A DNA stretch of 64,000 nucleotides from Chloroflexota bacterium (GTDB taxonomy: Bacteria; Chloroflexota; Anaerolineae; Anaerolineales; E44-bin32), in NCBI GenBank assembly GCA_022561385.1, contig JADFRG010000002.1, positions 62,001-126,000 on the forward strand, given 5' to 3'. Position numbers and translations under genes: made by a program. Positions 16,112 through 24,200 of this stretch are shown piece by piece (position 1 is the stretch's first letter; every line of letters starts with the position of its first letter). Under the pieces are notes generated by a model that saw only the letters and a list, made by a program, of their open reading frames with translations, was not told the DNA's origin and did not search any database.

Positions 16112-17476
16112 ATGCCCGAGAAGGCTCTCGAATACGCTCACGCGAACAGAGAATCGGCTTTGGACGATCTGAAGTCAATCTTGCGCATTCCATCGATTTC
16201 GACTCTGTCAGAACATGAGACGGATATGCTCGCGGCCGCTGAGTGGTTGGTCGATCAACTAAACCAGCTTGGATTTCATGGCAGAGCGATCGAGGCCGGC
16301 GGCGCGCCGGTGGTTTATGGAGACTGGCTTGGCGCCGGCTCCAAGGCACCTGTAGTCCTGGTATATGGGCACTACGATGTACAACCCGCTGACCCATTGG
16401 AGTTATGGGACAGCGACCCGTTTGAGCCCGAAGTTCGTGGCGACAATCTTTACGCCCGGGGTGCATCAGATATGAAAGGGCAGCTTGTGGCCCACTTGAA
16501 CGCAATTCGGGCACTGAAGGAAACGACGGGTTTGCCCATCAATATCAAATACCTTATTGAGGGGGAGGAAGAGATTGGATCGAAACATCTGGGCAATTTC
16601 ATCGACGCAAACGGGGACTTGCTAGCCTGTGATTTCTGCCTCAACATTGACTCGGGCATTATCGGCCCGGAAACGCCCTCAATCACTTATGCCCTTCGAG
16701 GCCTGACGTATTTTGAGATCAGGCTTGAGGGCCCGCCGGGGGACCTGCATTCAGGCACGTTTGGCGGCGCGGTAGTAAACCCGGCTAACGTTTTGGCCAG
16801 TCTAATTGGTAAAATGCACGACCATCGGGGTCAGGTCACTCTACCTGAATTCTATGACGATGTCAGAGAACTTTCTGAGGAGGAGCGGTCTGACTTCGCG
16901 GATCTCCCGCAGTCGGATCAATGGTGGAGGCAGCAATCGGGTGCCTCCGTTCTTGGGGGTGAGCAGGGTTACACGGCCACAGAACGCGCGACGGCCCGAC
17001 CCACTCTCGACGTAAATGGTTTGCTCAGCGGCTTTACTGGAGAGGGTGGCAAGACGGTCCTTCCTTCAAGGGCAATGGCCAAAATCTCGATGCGCCTGGT
17101 TCCCGATCAGGAGCCCGACAAGGTTCATGAATCCTTGCTTGCCTTCATGCGGGAGCAGGCCCCGCCGGGAGTTTCTTGGGAGGTCGAAATGTTGACCGGC
17201 AGCGTAGCATCCGTTATGGATCGCGAATCCTTCGAAGCTGGTGCGGCCCTTGATGCTCTTGAAGCGGTCTGGGGCGTGCCGGCCAGATTCAAGCGAGAGG
17301 GCGGATCGGTGCCGGTGGTGGGCATGATTAAAGATATGCTGGATGTCAAAACATTATTGCTGGGCTTCGGACTTCCCGACGACAATCTTCACGCTCCCAA
17401 CGAGAAATTCCACCTTCCCAATTTCCACCGCGGCATAGATACCTACATTCACTTCATGAGCTCCCTGGCGCCGTGA
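16112..17476 (+). CDS. M20 family dipeptidase/deacylase
   Basis: Zinc peptidase of the ArgE/DapE/CPG2 superfamily, 454 residues. The start is the ATG at 16112 with AGGAGG just upstream; the ORF is open further upstream but without signal. Metal-site motifs are YGHYDVQPADP (H and D), YARGASDMKG (bridging D), and IEGEEEIGS (general-base and metal Glu). The lid domain and a final His (LPDDNLHAPNEKF) are also present. Such proteins cleave dipeptides or N-acyl amino acids; the exact substrate is open. The next gene overlaps by 4 nt (GTGA), indicating one transcription unit. A TACAAT at 16037 is a possible -10. Confidence 0.9.
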   Translation: MPEKALEYAHANRESALDDLKSILRIPSISTLSEHETDMLAAAEWLVDQLNQLGFHGRAIEAGGAPVVYGDWLGAGSKAPVVLVYGHYDVQPADPLELWDSDPFEPEVRGDNLYARGASDMKGQLVAHLNAIRALKETTGLPINIKYLIEGEEEIGSKHLGNFIDANGDLLACDFCLNIDSGIIGPETPSITYALRGLTYFEIRLEGPPGDLHSGTFGGAVVNPANVLASLIGKMHDHRGQVTLPEFYDDVRELSEEERSDFADLPQSDQWWRQQSGASVLGGEQGYTATERATARPTLDVNGLLSGFTGEGGKTVLPSRAMAKISMRLVPDQEPDKVHESLLAFMREQAPPGVSWEVEMLTGSVASVMDRESFEAGAALDALEAVWGVPARFKREGGSVPVVGMIKDMLDVKTLLLGFGLPDDNLHAPNEKFHLPNFHRGIDTYIHFMSSLAP

Positions 17477-18363
17477 GCGCTACGAAACCGCTTCCCAATT
17501 ACGGCGGGCAAGCCGTGATAGAGGGCGTGCTGATGCGCGGAACGCGGACCTACAGCATCGCGGTGCGCGCGCCAGATGGAACTATCTTGATCGAATCCCA
17601 GGACTTAGGCTCGATTCACCGCGTGCGCTGGCTACGTGTCCCCTTCTTGCGCGGCCTATTTGTATTGTGGGAATCGCTAGTTATCGGGGTTCGGGCACTG
17701 ACGTTCTCCGCGAATGCCCAGGCGGAGGATGAGAGCGAGCGCCTAGAGGGGACCGCGCTCACGCTTACGCTCGTGGGATCGATCGCGATCGCGCTATTTG
17801 GATTTCTGCTCTTACCTGCCGGAGTGGCGGCGTTCCTGCAGCGCGCACTCGACACCACCGATCTCGCGACCAATTTGATGGAGGGAGTCATTCGGTTGGG
17901 CCTGCTAATTGGCTACGTGTGGAGTATCGGCCGCGTGTCTGACATCGACCGCGTTTATGGCTACCACGGGGCTGAACACATGACGATCCATGCCTTTGAA
18001 GCAGGCGCTTCATTGACCCCAGAGTCGATTCGCGCTTTTCCGAGAGAGCACCCTCGCTGCGGTACCGCGTTTCTGCTTACGGTAGTTTTGCTGTCTATCC
18101 TGCTCTTCAGCCTAATAGGGCCGCTGTCCTTTTGGGTCAGGCTCGCGAGCCGAATCGCTTTCACTCCCGTGCTGGCCTCCATGGCTTACGAATACATTCG
18201 GTTTACCGCGCGGTTTGCCGATCGAGGGTGGGCCAAACTCTTGATGTGGCCGAATCTGGCGCTTCAGCGCCTGACAACTCGGACGCCCAGCCGAGAAATG
18301 ATTGAAGTCGCCGTGGCCTCGTTTGAGGCGATGAGAAGGCGCGAGGCGGAGGGGTCGCCGTAG
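17473..18363 (+). CDS. DUF1385 family membrane protein
   Basis: A 296-residue protein opening with NYGGQAVIEGVLMRG, the hallmark of the DUF1385 family (predicted metal-dependent membrane enzyme, function unproven). It also has the family block YGYHGAEHMTIHAFEAG and REHPRCGTAFLL, rich in His, Glu and Cys. Several hydrophobic segments (IAIALFGFLLLPAGVAAFL, FLLTVVLLSILLFSLIGPL) suggest an inner-membrane protein. GTG start at 17473 overlaps the M20 stop by 4 nt. In Chloroflexota and Firmicutes this gene is often near translation or cell-wall genes; no specific role can be given. Confidence 0.88.
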   Translation: MSATKPLPNYGGQAVIEGVLMRGTRTYSIAVRAPDGTILIESQDLGSIHRVRWLRVPFLRGLFVLWESLVIGVRALTFSANAQAEDESERLEGTALTLTLVGSIAIALFGFLLLPAGVAAFLQRALDTTDLATNLMEGVIRLGLLIGYVWSIGRVSDIDRVYGYHGAEHMTIHAFEAGASLTPESIRAFPREHPRCGTAFLLTVVLLSILLFSLIGPLSFWVRLASRIAFTPVLASMAYEYIRFTARFADRGWAKLLMWPNLALQRLTTRTPSREMIEVAVASFEAMRRREAEGSP

Positions 18364-18435
18364 TTGGGAGGCGCGGGAATTAGCCTGACGTCGGGCGTTC
18401 GTCCTCGGAGCTAGCTTCTACTCGCGGTCGCCTTG

Positions 18436-18639
18436 ATGCCCACAATCCTGAAACTCCGCAGTCACAGGTACGAAGTCAAACCCGGCCTGACCGTGCGTGA
18501 TGCCATGCTGAAGCATGATATTCGGCCGGAGGAAGTAATTCCGATTCGTGACGGAGAGCTGATAAGCGAAGACGAAATTATTCGCGAAGGGGAAACCATT
18601 CGCTTGGTACCTGTGATCTCGGGTGGGAGGCGTTTTTGA
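18436..18639 (+). CDS. MoaD/ThiS/TtuB-like ubiquitin-fold sulfur carrier
   Basis: A 67-residue beta-grasp protein (ATG at 18436; TTG one codon earlier). It reads PGLTVRDAMLKHDI, PIRDGELISEDE and ETIRLVPVISGG, the standard layout of ThiS-type carriers that are activated at a C-terminal Gly-Gly. Here three residues, RRF, follow the GG, so removal of the tail would be needed before adenylation. The following reading frame starts inside the stop codon and encodes the beginning of a TtuA-like tRNA thiolase, suggesting a TtuB-type role in tRNA 2-thiolation. With ttuA broken, the present function is unclear. Confidence 0.75.
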   Translation: MPTILKLRSHRYEVKPGLTVRDAMLKHDIRPEEVIPIRDGELISEDEIIREGETIRLVPVISGGRRF

Positions 18640-18774
18640 AGTTCCGTGGGTGCGGCGAGAAGGTTGCCCCTCCGATCGATCGCGCGCAGGGTGATCGCCC
18701 CGCCTGGTGCAGGGAAGAGCAGGTCTTCGCCCGGATATCGGTGTCCAGGTTACTCGGGTTTTGGATCCAGGCGA
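18636..18774 (+). pseudogene. Apparent remnant of a ttuA/ttcA-like tRNA thiolase
   Basis: A TTG overlapping the sulfur-carrier stop by 4 nt opens MKFRGCGEKVAPPI, followed by PAWCREEQVFARI. This resembles the N-terminal zinc-finger start of TtuA-type enzymes (MKCRxCGxKA ... CxxHF), with the first Cys replaced by Phe and the His lost. The P-loop motif SGGKDS that should follow within about 60 residues never appears; a terminator and the convergent glnA stop are reached instead. I read this as a 3'-deleted, decayed copy. The similarity is short, so it is not certain. Confidence 0.42.
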
Positions 18775-18810
18775 GCTGCCAGACCCTCTTGAAAGGCCTG
18801 GCAGCTTTTC
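18775..18810 (+). terminator. Intrinsic terminator after the sulfur-carrier gene
   Basis: GCTGCCAG / CTGGCAGC hairpin with a 14-nt middle, followed on the plus strand by TTTTCG. It separates the plus-strand unit (M20-DUF1385-carrier) from convergent glnA. Confidence 0.75.
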
Positions 18811-18816
18811 GTCCAT

Positions 18817-20247
18817 CTATACGTCGTAGTACAGGGAAAACTCGTGCGGATGCGGTCGCATGCGCACTGGATCCACCTCGTTTTCGCGTTTGTATGCGAT
18901 CCACGTCTCAAGCACTTCCGCGGTGAACACATCCCCCTCAAGCAGGAAATCATGATCTGCTTCCAGCGCATCTAACACTTCCGCCAGTGACCCGGGAGTA
19001 GATTCTATTTGTGCGGCTTCCTCCGGCGATAAATGGTAGAGGTCCTTATCCACCGGATCACCCGGATCGATACGATTCTGAACCCCGTCCAGGCCCGCCA
19101 TCAGCAGGGCGGCAAAACATAGGTAGGGATTGCTGGAGGGATCAGGCGGGCGAAACTCAATTCGCTTAGCGCGCGGGTCCTTCGAGTACATGGGAATACG
19201 AACGCAGGCCGAGCGGTTGCGCTGCGAATAGGCTAGATTGATCGGTGCTTCGAAGCCAGGAACCAAACGACGATACGAGTTGGTCGTCGGCGCTACCAGA
19301 GCACAGAGCGCGGGTGCATGTTTCAGCAAGCCGCCGATGTAGTGGCGCGCGATTTCAGAGGTTTCGGCATAACCGGCCTCGTCGAAAAAGATGTTCCGAT
19401 CCCCCTTCCACAAGCTCTGATGCGTATGCATCCCGCTGGCGTTGTCTTCAAATAGCGGTTTAGGCATGAAGGTAGCCGTCAAGCCATTCTGACGCGCCAC
19501 GTTCTTGACCAAATATTTGTAAATCATCACGTTATCCGCCATGCGGCTAAGGGCGGCGAAGCGCATGACAATTTCCCCCTGGCCTGCGGTGGCAACCTCA
19601 TGGTGATGGACCTCGACCTCCACCCCCACGCCCTCCAAAGCCAGCACGATTTTGCTGCGCACGTCTTGTTGGGTGTCGGTCGGCGGCACGGAAAAGTAGC
19701 CCCCCTTTTGTGGGATCTGCCCACCTAAGTTTGGCTGCAGATCCTTGCCGCTGTTCCACCAGCCCTCCTGGCTGTTGATGAAATAGAAAGACGAATTGGA
19801 ATTCCCACCATAACGCACGTCGCTAAAGAGGAAAAACTCGGCTTCCGGTCCCCAATAACTCACATCCGCAATACCTGTTTTTTTCAAGTAGGATTCCGCC
19901 TTTTTGGCGATGTAGCGGGGATCACGCGCGTACGGCTGGCGTAGCAGCGGGTCGTGAACCTGGCAGATGATTGCCAGCGAGCGCACTTCGAGAGTCGGGT
20001 CCATGAAGGCGGTGCTTGGGTCGGGCATTAAGATCATGTCCGACTCGTCTATGGTCTGAAAACCTCGTATCGATGAGCCGTCAAAGCCAACGCCCTGCTC
20101 AAATAACTCCTCGGTAAGTTCTCGGGCCGGGATGCTGGAGTGCCGCCACGCTCCAAGTAGGTCGGTGAACCGGAAGTCCACAATCTGAACGCCCTGTTCA
20201 CTCGCGAACGATATGACATCTTTAGCAGTTTTGGTTGTTTCAGTCAT
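18817..20247 (-). CDS. glnA: Glutamine synthetase, type I
   Basis: ATP-dependent glutamine synthetase, glutamate plus ammonia to glutamine, the central ammonium-assimilation step; 476 residues, normal for GSI. The start ATG at 20247 follows GAGAGAGGG. Visible signatures are VDFRFTDLLGAWRH, VGFDGSSIRGFQ, GPEAEFFLFSD, VHHHEVATAGQGEI, KPLFEDNASGMHTHQS and NRSACVRIPMYSKDPRAKRIEFR PP-type ATP/glutamate-binding blocks. The adenylylation loop region with a conserved Tyr (KDLYHLSPEE) is present, so covalent control is possible. A candidate structured RNA lies 240-570 nt upstream. Confidence 0.96.
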   Translation of the reverse strand: MTETTKTAKDVISFASEQGVQIVDFRFTDLLGAWRHSSIPARELTEELFEQGVGFDGSSIRGFQTIDESDMILMPDPSTAFMDPTLEVRSLAIICQVHDPLLRQPYARDPRYIAKKAESYLKKTGIADVSYWGPEAEFFLFSDVRYGGNSNSSFYFINSQEGWWNSGKDLQPNLGGQIPQKGGYFSVPPTDTQQDVRSKIVLALEGVGVEVEVHHHEVATAGQGEIVMRFAALSRMADNVMIYKYLVKNVARQNGLTATFMPKPLFEDNASGMHTHQSLWKGDRNIFFDEAGYAETSEIARHYIGGLLKHAPALCALVAPTTNSYRRLVPGFEAPINLAYSQRNRSACVRIPMYSKDPRAKRIEFRPPDPSSNPYLCFAALLMAGLDGVQNRIDPGDPVDKDLYHLSPEEAAQIESTPGSLAEVLDALEADHDFLLEGDVFTAEVLETWIAYKRENEVDPVRMRPHPHEFSLYYDV

Positions 20248-20483
20248 TATCCCTCTCTCATTCCATGTGATTGGTCTTGATCGGCCCCGTGCCTGTGAAT
20301 TGCACACATGGCGCCGGATACGCGGCCGCCACAGTCCCAAGGTCAGATAGGCGCGATATTAGACGGGTACGCGGCATAGGAGCCGCATTCGGTTGGCAAT
20401 TAAATTGAAAAGATAGGGGTGCCTTAGGATGTTTTGCCCGGGCGGGTCGAGACGGCACACACACGTACCTTATGCCGGGCTCG

Positions 20484-20815
20484 AGCAAACAAATTAGGCA
20501 CGCACAGCGTGCCTAAAGGCAGATACCGTCATGGTAGCCCTCCGTTTCCGCTACGGGCCATACTTAATGGCCCGACCACTGCCAGGGCACTTGTCCCGCC
20601 CGTCACCGGACGGTTTTGAGCCTTGGCCTTTTCGGAGGGAGAAAGAAGCCAGTGGCTGGCTTCGGAGGCATCCGCTGATCGATCGATTTTCCCCTGACTC
20701 TTCTCAGAACCGGGGTTAGCCTCGCGGAGCGGCGAGGAACCTCCACCTCGTAATCTCAGCTTCGCAACTGAGACCCATACGCTGAACTCCCGATATTTAG
20801 TTGTCAGTTCACCAA
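20484..20815 (-). ncRNA. Unassigned structured RNA upstream of glnA
   Basis: About 330 nt without a coding frame, bounded on the minus strand by a good promoter (TTGACG, 17 bp, TAAAAT) and an intrinsic terminator. Inside are several strong hairpins: TCTCAG/CTGAGA near 20760, GGTT-CCTCGC/GCGAGG-AACC near 20730, GAAGCCAG/CTGGCTTC at 20645-20663 followed by TTTCT, CCGTC/GACGG near 20605, and GGGCCAT/ATGGCCC near 20565. I could not match it to RNase P RNA, tmRNA, SRP RNA, 6S RNA or the common riboswitches by their signature sequences. It could be an independent small RNA or a terminating leader of glnA. Nothing else is seen between 20248 and 20483. Confidence 0.45.
20494..20516 (-). terminator. 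Intrinsic terminator of the glnA-upstream RNA
   Basis: Perfect 10-bp stem TTAGGCACGC/GCGTGCCTAA with a 3-nt loop, followed on the minus strand by TTTGTTTGCT; the plus-strand side lacks a T-tract. Confidence 0.75.
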
Positions 20816-20851
20816 CTGGGAAATTTTAGCAAAAGGGCAAGGTGCCGTCAA
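20799..20851 (-). promoter_or_regulatory. Promoter with operator-like inverted repeat, glnA-upstream RNA
   Basis: Minus-strand TTGACG (20851-20846), exactly 17 bp, then TAAAAT (20828-20823). Centred on the expected start site is AGTTG-9 bp-CAACT (20799-20817). The -35 overlaps the stop codon of the DtxR-family gene. That regulator is an obvious but unproven candidate to bind here. Confidence 0.6.
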
Positions 20852-21522
20852 GTAGCGAGCTCAACATACAATCGTTCAGCGATTTCTGCGCCCAACACGA
20901 CCTCCCGGCGGCTCAACCCCAGTCGAATGGGTCCGCCGAAGGGCGCCTTGGCCACCACCCGGAAGTGAGTTTCCGGAACCAGCCCCTCGCTCGCCAAGTA
21001 TTGCAGCCGTTCGGGATCGCGAATCCGCACTCGGCTGATCACACCTTGATCTCGATTCTCTAGTTCGGTCAGCGGCCGGTCCTCAAGTCGAGCGATCTTG
21101 CCCTCGCGGGTTGGGATCGGTTCGCCGTGGGGGCACCGAGTTGGAAAGCCGGCTTTCTCTTCCATCCGGTCGGCGAAATCGTCATCCCCGATTTCGGCAA
21201 GCCCATCCGCTAGATCATGTGCCTCATGCCAGCCATATCCCATTACACGTACTAGAAAAGCTTCGGACAGGCGATGGGTTCGAATCTCCCGCAACGCCTC
21301 GCGTTCTCCCTCCGCAGTCAAGCGTACTCCTTTATAAGGCTCCCGATCTACGAGGCCGCGCTCTTCAAGCCTGCGAAACATGCGCGCCGCCGCAGGGGCG
21401 CTGACCTCTGCGTCGGCGGCCACCGCGGAAGAGATTACATACCCCTGGTCCCCGCCAAGGCGATACAAAACGCCCAGGTAATGGGCCATGCTGGATGAAA
21501 CTTGAGTGGGATTGGATGCCAT
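20848..21522 (-). CDS. DtxR/MntR family metal-dependent regulator
   Basis: A 224-residue repressor-type protein. The N-terminus is a winged helix (YLGVLYRLGGDQGYVISSAV, then APAAARMFRRLEERGLVDRE), followed by the dimerisation/metal domain with HRLSEAFLVRVMGYGWHEAH and GFPTRCPHGEPIPTREG, the standard DtxR/MntR metal-site blocks. The C-terminal 75 residues form an SH3/FeoA-like domain (SRVRIRDPERLQYLASEGL). It would sense Mn or Fe and control metal uptake genes, but no transporter is in this window. It lies 24 nt after tilS on the same strand; its stop codon overlaps the promoter of the RNA upstream of glnA. Confidence 0.9.
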   Translation of the reverse strand: MASNPTQVSSSMAHYLGVLYRLGGDQGYVISSAVAADAEVSAPAAARMFRRLEERGLVDREPYKGVRLTAEGEREALREIRTHRLSEAFLVRVMGYGWHEAHDLADGLAEIGDDDFADRMEEKAGFPTRCPHGEPIPTREGKIARLEDRPLTELENRDQGVISRVRIRDPERLQYLASEGLVPETHFRVVAKAPFGGPIRLGLSRREVVLGAEIAERLYVELAT

Positions 21523-21546
21523 TCGGTTCGGCCCGCTAGGGGAGGG

Positions 21547-22968
21547 TCAGTTTACCATTTCGCCCGGAGTCAACAACCGCATTTGGACGATCCGGCGCGT
21601 GCCTCGATCCACTTTTGCATGCCGGGAGCGGTGCAAACCAGGCACCCATAGGATCTCTTTACCACAGGTGATCACTGGCCAGCGGGCCCGGGCTGGCCGG
21701 GAAATCTTTCGATTAACGAACAGGTCAGAAAGCTTCACTGAACCTGACATACCCATCGGCAGCATGCGGTCTCCCGACCATGGGGCTCGGATCGAGATCT
21801 CATCTTCGATTCCTGAGGCATCGAACCATACCTCATCCGCACCTGATGGAATCTCGCCTTCCGCCCCGATTTCCTCGGCAATTAGTGCCCATCCGGTTTC
21901 CAACTCCACCTGGAAGGGAACCCGCAGGGGCTGAGCCTCGGGCGACCTCATCTGGGGCACCTCTGCGAGCGGAATCGGGGCCTCCGGCTGCCTGAGGTAA
22001 ACCCGGCCGTTCACTGCGAGTAAATCCAGACCACCCCGTAGGGTCATCCTTTTCCCATCCTGCATAGACCGGAGGGCGCGCTCGATCGTTTCGAATCCTA
22101 GATCCCGGATCTCGGGGGCGAGCTGAAGGATGGCGCGGCGCATAGTCGCCCGCTGCAGCGCCAGCGGCGCTTCAAATAAAGCGCCCGTTTTAAGCTCTAG
22201 CACCCCTTCACCCGCGAAGTTCACCCAATCCTTCCAATGTGTGTCCACGAAATACTCGATCGCCTCGGATTCGGCCGCCATCACTTTTGCCGTACGAAGG
22301 AGCCCTTCTTGGATGCGCGGATTGTATGTCCGGAGTTCAGGCAAAAGCTCGTTTCGCAGCCGATTGCGCGTGAATCGAGGGTCTTGATTCGAGGGATCCG
22401 TGCGTGGCGCTAGGCCGTGCTCGGTGCAGTAGTCCTCCGTTTGTTGACGCCATACTTCGAGTAAAGGCCGTACAAGGAATGTGTTTTCTGCCTCGGCCAG
22501 ACCGACCCATTTACCGAGATTGGAAATCGGCAGCATGCCGCGCAAACCGGACGAACCCGCCCCACGGATCAAATGCATCAGCACCGTTTCCGCCTGATCG
22601 CTCGCGGTATGTCCGACTGCAATCCGCTCGATCCCTCGCCGGCTCGCAACCCGGGCCAGGAAGCGATAGCGATAATGTCGAGCCGCCTCCTCGAGAGATT
22701 GTTTTGCCCCATCCACCGTCCCCTCCCCTAGCTCAAAGGGTACACCGTAGGTGTCGGCAACCTGTCGCACAAAATCGGCCTCCTCTGCACTCGTTTCTCT
22801 GAGACGATGGTCGAAATGGGCCACCACCGGCCGATAATTCAAGCGAATAAGGCAATCCAACAGGCAGAGGCTGTCTGGCCCTCCCGATACACCCACAACA
22901 AGGCTCTGCCTTGGCTTTAGCAGGGCCTCGCGATCGATGTAAATTTCCACTTGCTCTATCACACGCAT
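21547..22968 (-). CDS. tilS: tRNA(Ile)-lysidine synthetase
   Basis: Modifies C34 of the CAU-anticodon tRNA-Ile2 to lysidine, switching decoding from AUG to AUA; essential in bacteria. 473 residues. The PP-loop ATP motif VVGVSGGPDSLCLLDC and the HFDHRLR block are near the N-terminus, with ERIAVGHTASDQAETVLMHL and GAGSSGLRGM following; the C-terminal TilS substrate domain runs from about residue 300 (KLSDLFVNRKI). The start ATG at 22968 is only 10 nt after TATAAT, so the mRNA is nearly leaderless. The ORF extends upstream to 23130, but that part overlaps the promoter. Confidence 0.95.
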   Translation of the reverse strand: MRVIEQVEIYIDREALLKPRQSLVVGVSGGPDSLCLLDCLIRLNYRPVVAHFDHRLRETSAEEADFVRQVADTYGVPFELGEGTVDGAKQSLEEAARHYRYRFLARVASRRGIERIAVGHTASDQAETVLMHLIRGAGSSGLRGMLPISNLGKWVGLAEAENTFLVRPLLEVWRQQTEDYCTEHGLAPRTDPSNQDPRFTRNRLRNELLPELRTYNPRIQEGLLRTAKVMAAESEAIEYFVDTHWKDWVNFAGEGVLELKTGALFEAPLALQRATMRRAILQLAPEIRDLGFETIERALRSMQDGKRMTLRGGLDLLAVNGRVYLRQPEAPIPLAEVPQMRSPEAQPLRVPFQVELETGWALIAEEIGAEGEIPSGADEVWFDASGIEDEISIRAPWSGDRMLPMGMSGSVKLSDLFVNRKISRPARARWPVITCGKEILWVPGLHRSRHAKVDRGTRRIVQMRLLTPGEMVN

Positions 22969-22978
22969 CTGAACCGAG

Positions 22979-22984
22979 ATTATA
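22979..22984 (-). promoter_or_regulatory. -10 element of tilS (near-leaderless transcript)
   Basis: Perfect minus-strand TATAAT ending 10 nt before the tilS ATG. No convincing -35. Confidence 0.5.
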
Positions 22985-23077
22985 CTTAGCCGCTCAAGCC
23001 CTCTTGAGGAGAGTGAGGCGACCGGAGGCCCCAGCCCGAATTTACCTAACATAACCTTCCGATAGGCCCCCGCATGG

Positions 23078-23083
23078 TATAAT
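23078..23083 (+). promoter_or_regulatory. -10 element of the mre operon
   Basis: TATAAT 40 nt before the mreB GTG; the -35 region is poor. It is divergent from the tilS -10. Confidence 0.5.
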
Positions 23084-23123
23084 CTCGCTCGCCCTCCAGA
23101 CGGCCCCTTGGAGGTCTCCACCT

Positions 23124-24182
23124 GTGACAATCAATCCTCTCAACTGGCTTCTCGGCCTTTTCTCCCTAGACATAGGCATCGATCTTGGTACCGCCAATAC
23201 CCTGGTTCACGTACGGGGCAAGGGAATTGTCCTGAATGAGCCCTCCTGGGTGGCCATCGAGAAACGGACCAAGCGGCCACTTTATATAGGAGCAGAAGCC
23301 AAAGAGATGGTGGGGCGGACGCCCGCAAATGTTGTGGCGCTGCGGCCGCTGCGCGACGGCGTCATTTCGGAGTTTGATATCACCGAGGCGATGCTGGAGT
23401 ACTTTATCGGCAAAGCGCACGAGCAGAGCGTGGCGCCTGTTCCGCGGCCCAGGGTTGTAATTGGAATCCCCAGCGGTGCAACGGAGGTAGAGAGGCGAGC
23501 CGTGTTCGACGCAACCATGGCGGCGGGCGCGCGCGAAACTTTCCTGATCGAGGAGCCTACTGCGGCGGCCCTGGGAGCCAATCTGCCGATCGGGGAAATC
23601 GGAGGCTCCATGATCGTCGATATCGGAGGCGGTACAACCGAGGTAGCCATTTATTCGCTGGGCGGAATTGTGGTCTCGCGGTCACTGCGCGTCGCAGGCG
23701 ACGAGATGGATCAAGAAATTATTGCCTACATCCGGAACAAGTACAATTTGCTGATCGGCGAGCGCATGGCGGAGCGTGCGAAGCTCGCGCTTGGGTCGGC
23801 CTTCCCTATCAAAGACGAGCGGACCATGACGCTTCGGGGACGGAATTTAGTTAGCGGGCTGCCTGAAGCGATTGAGGTATCGTCGATTGAGATCCGCGAG
23901 GCTATCTCTGGCACGGTTAAAGTGATCATCGAGACCCTGCGCGACGCAATTGATGAGACTCCACCCGAGATCATCGCAGACTTGATGGAAGTGGGAATTT
24001 GCCTCGCCGGAGGCGGATCCCAGCTTCGCGGCCTGGACAAGCGGGTCAGTGACGAGCTGAACATGCGTGTGTGGGTCGCCGACGACCCGATGACCTGCGT
24101 TGCCCGAGGAGCGGGCCTGATTCTGGACAACCTCGAAGTGAACCGTCGGCACCTCGTCACCACGGCTCGAACCCCCGCCTAA
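23124..24182 (+). CDS. mreB: Rod shape-determining protein MreB
   Basis: Actin-like ATPase that forms membrane-associated filaments and positions the elongasome; 352 residues, normal length. Signatures are DIGIDLGTANTLV (phosphate 1), IGIPSGATEVERRAV, IEEPTAAALGANLPIGE, MIVDIGGGTTEVAIYSLGG (phosphate 2) and ICLAGGGSQLRGLD (adenosine motif). GTG start at 23124 with GGAGG 9 nt upstream. First gene of an operon continuing mreC, mreD, mrdA, min genes and rodA. Confidence 0.97.
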   Translation: MTINPLNWLLGLFSLDIGIDLGTANTLVHVRGKGIVLNEPSWVAIEKRTKRPLYIGAEAKEMVGRTPANVVALRPLRDGVISEFDITEAMLEYFIGKAHEQSVAPVPRPRVVIGIPSGATEVERRAVFDATMAAGARETFLIEEPTAAALGANLPIGEIGGSMIVDIGGGTTEVAIYSLGGIVVSRSLRVAGDEMDQEIIAYIRNKYNLLIGERMAERAKLALGSAFPIKDERTMTLRGRNLVSGLPEAIEVSSIEIREAISGTVKVIIETLRDAIDETPPEIIADLMEVGICLAGGGSQLRGLDKRVSDELNMRVWVADDPMTCVARGAGLILDNLEVNRRHLVTTARTPA

Positions 24183-24200
24183 TCCGAACGATACCCGGCG

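Noticed and set aside
18640-18926. A complete 96-residue gene after the sulfur carrier
   Set aside because: Beyond about residue 45 the frame crosses a terminator and runs antisense into the 3' end of glnA; only the first part has family-like sequence, so I call it a remnant.
20484-20815. RNase P RNA, tmRNA, SRP RNA, 6S RNA or a cobalamin, SAM, TPP, FMN, c-di-AMP or M-box riboswitch
   Set aside because: None of the signature sequences of these classes could be found in either strand of the region, so I left it unassigned.
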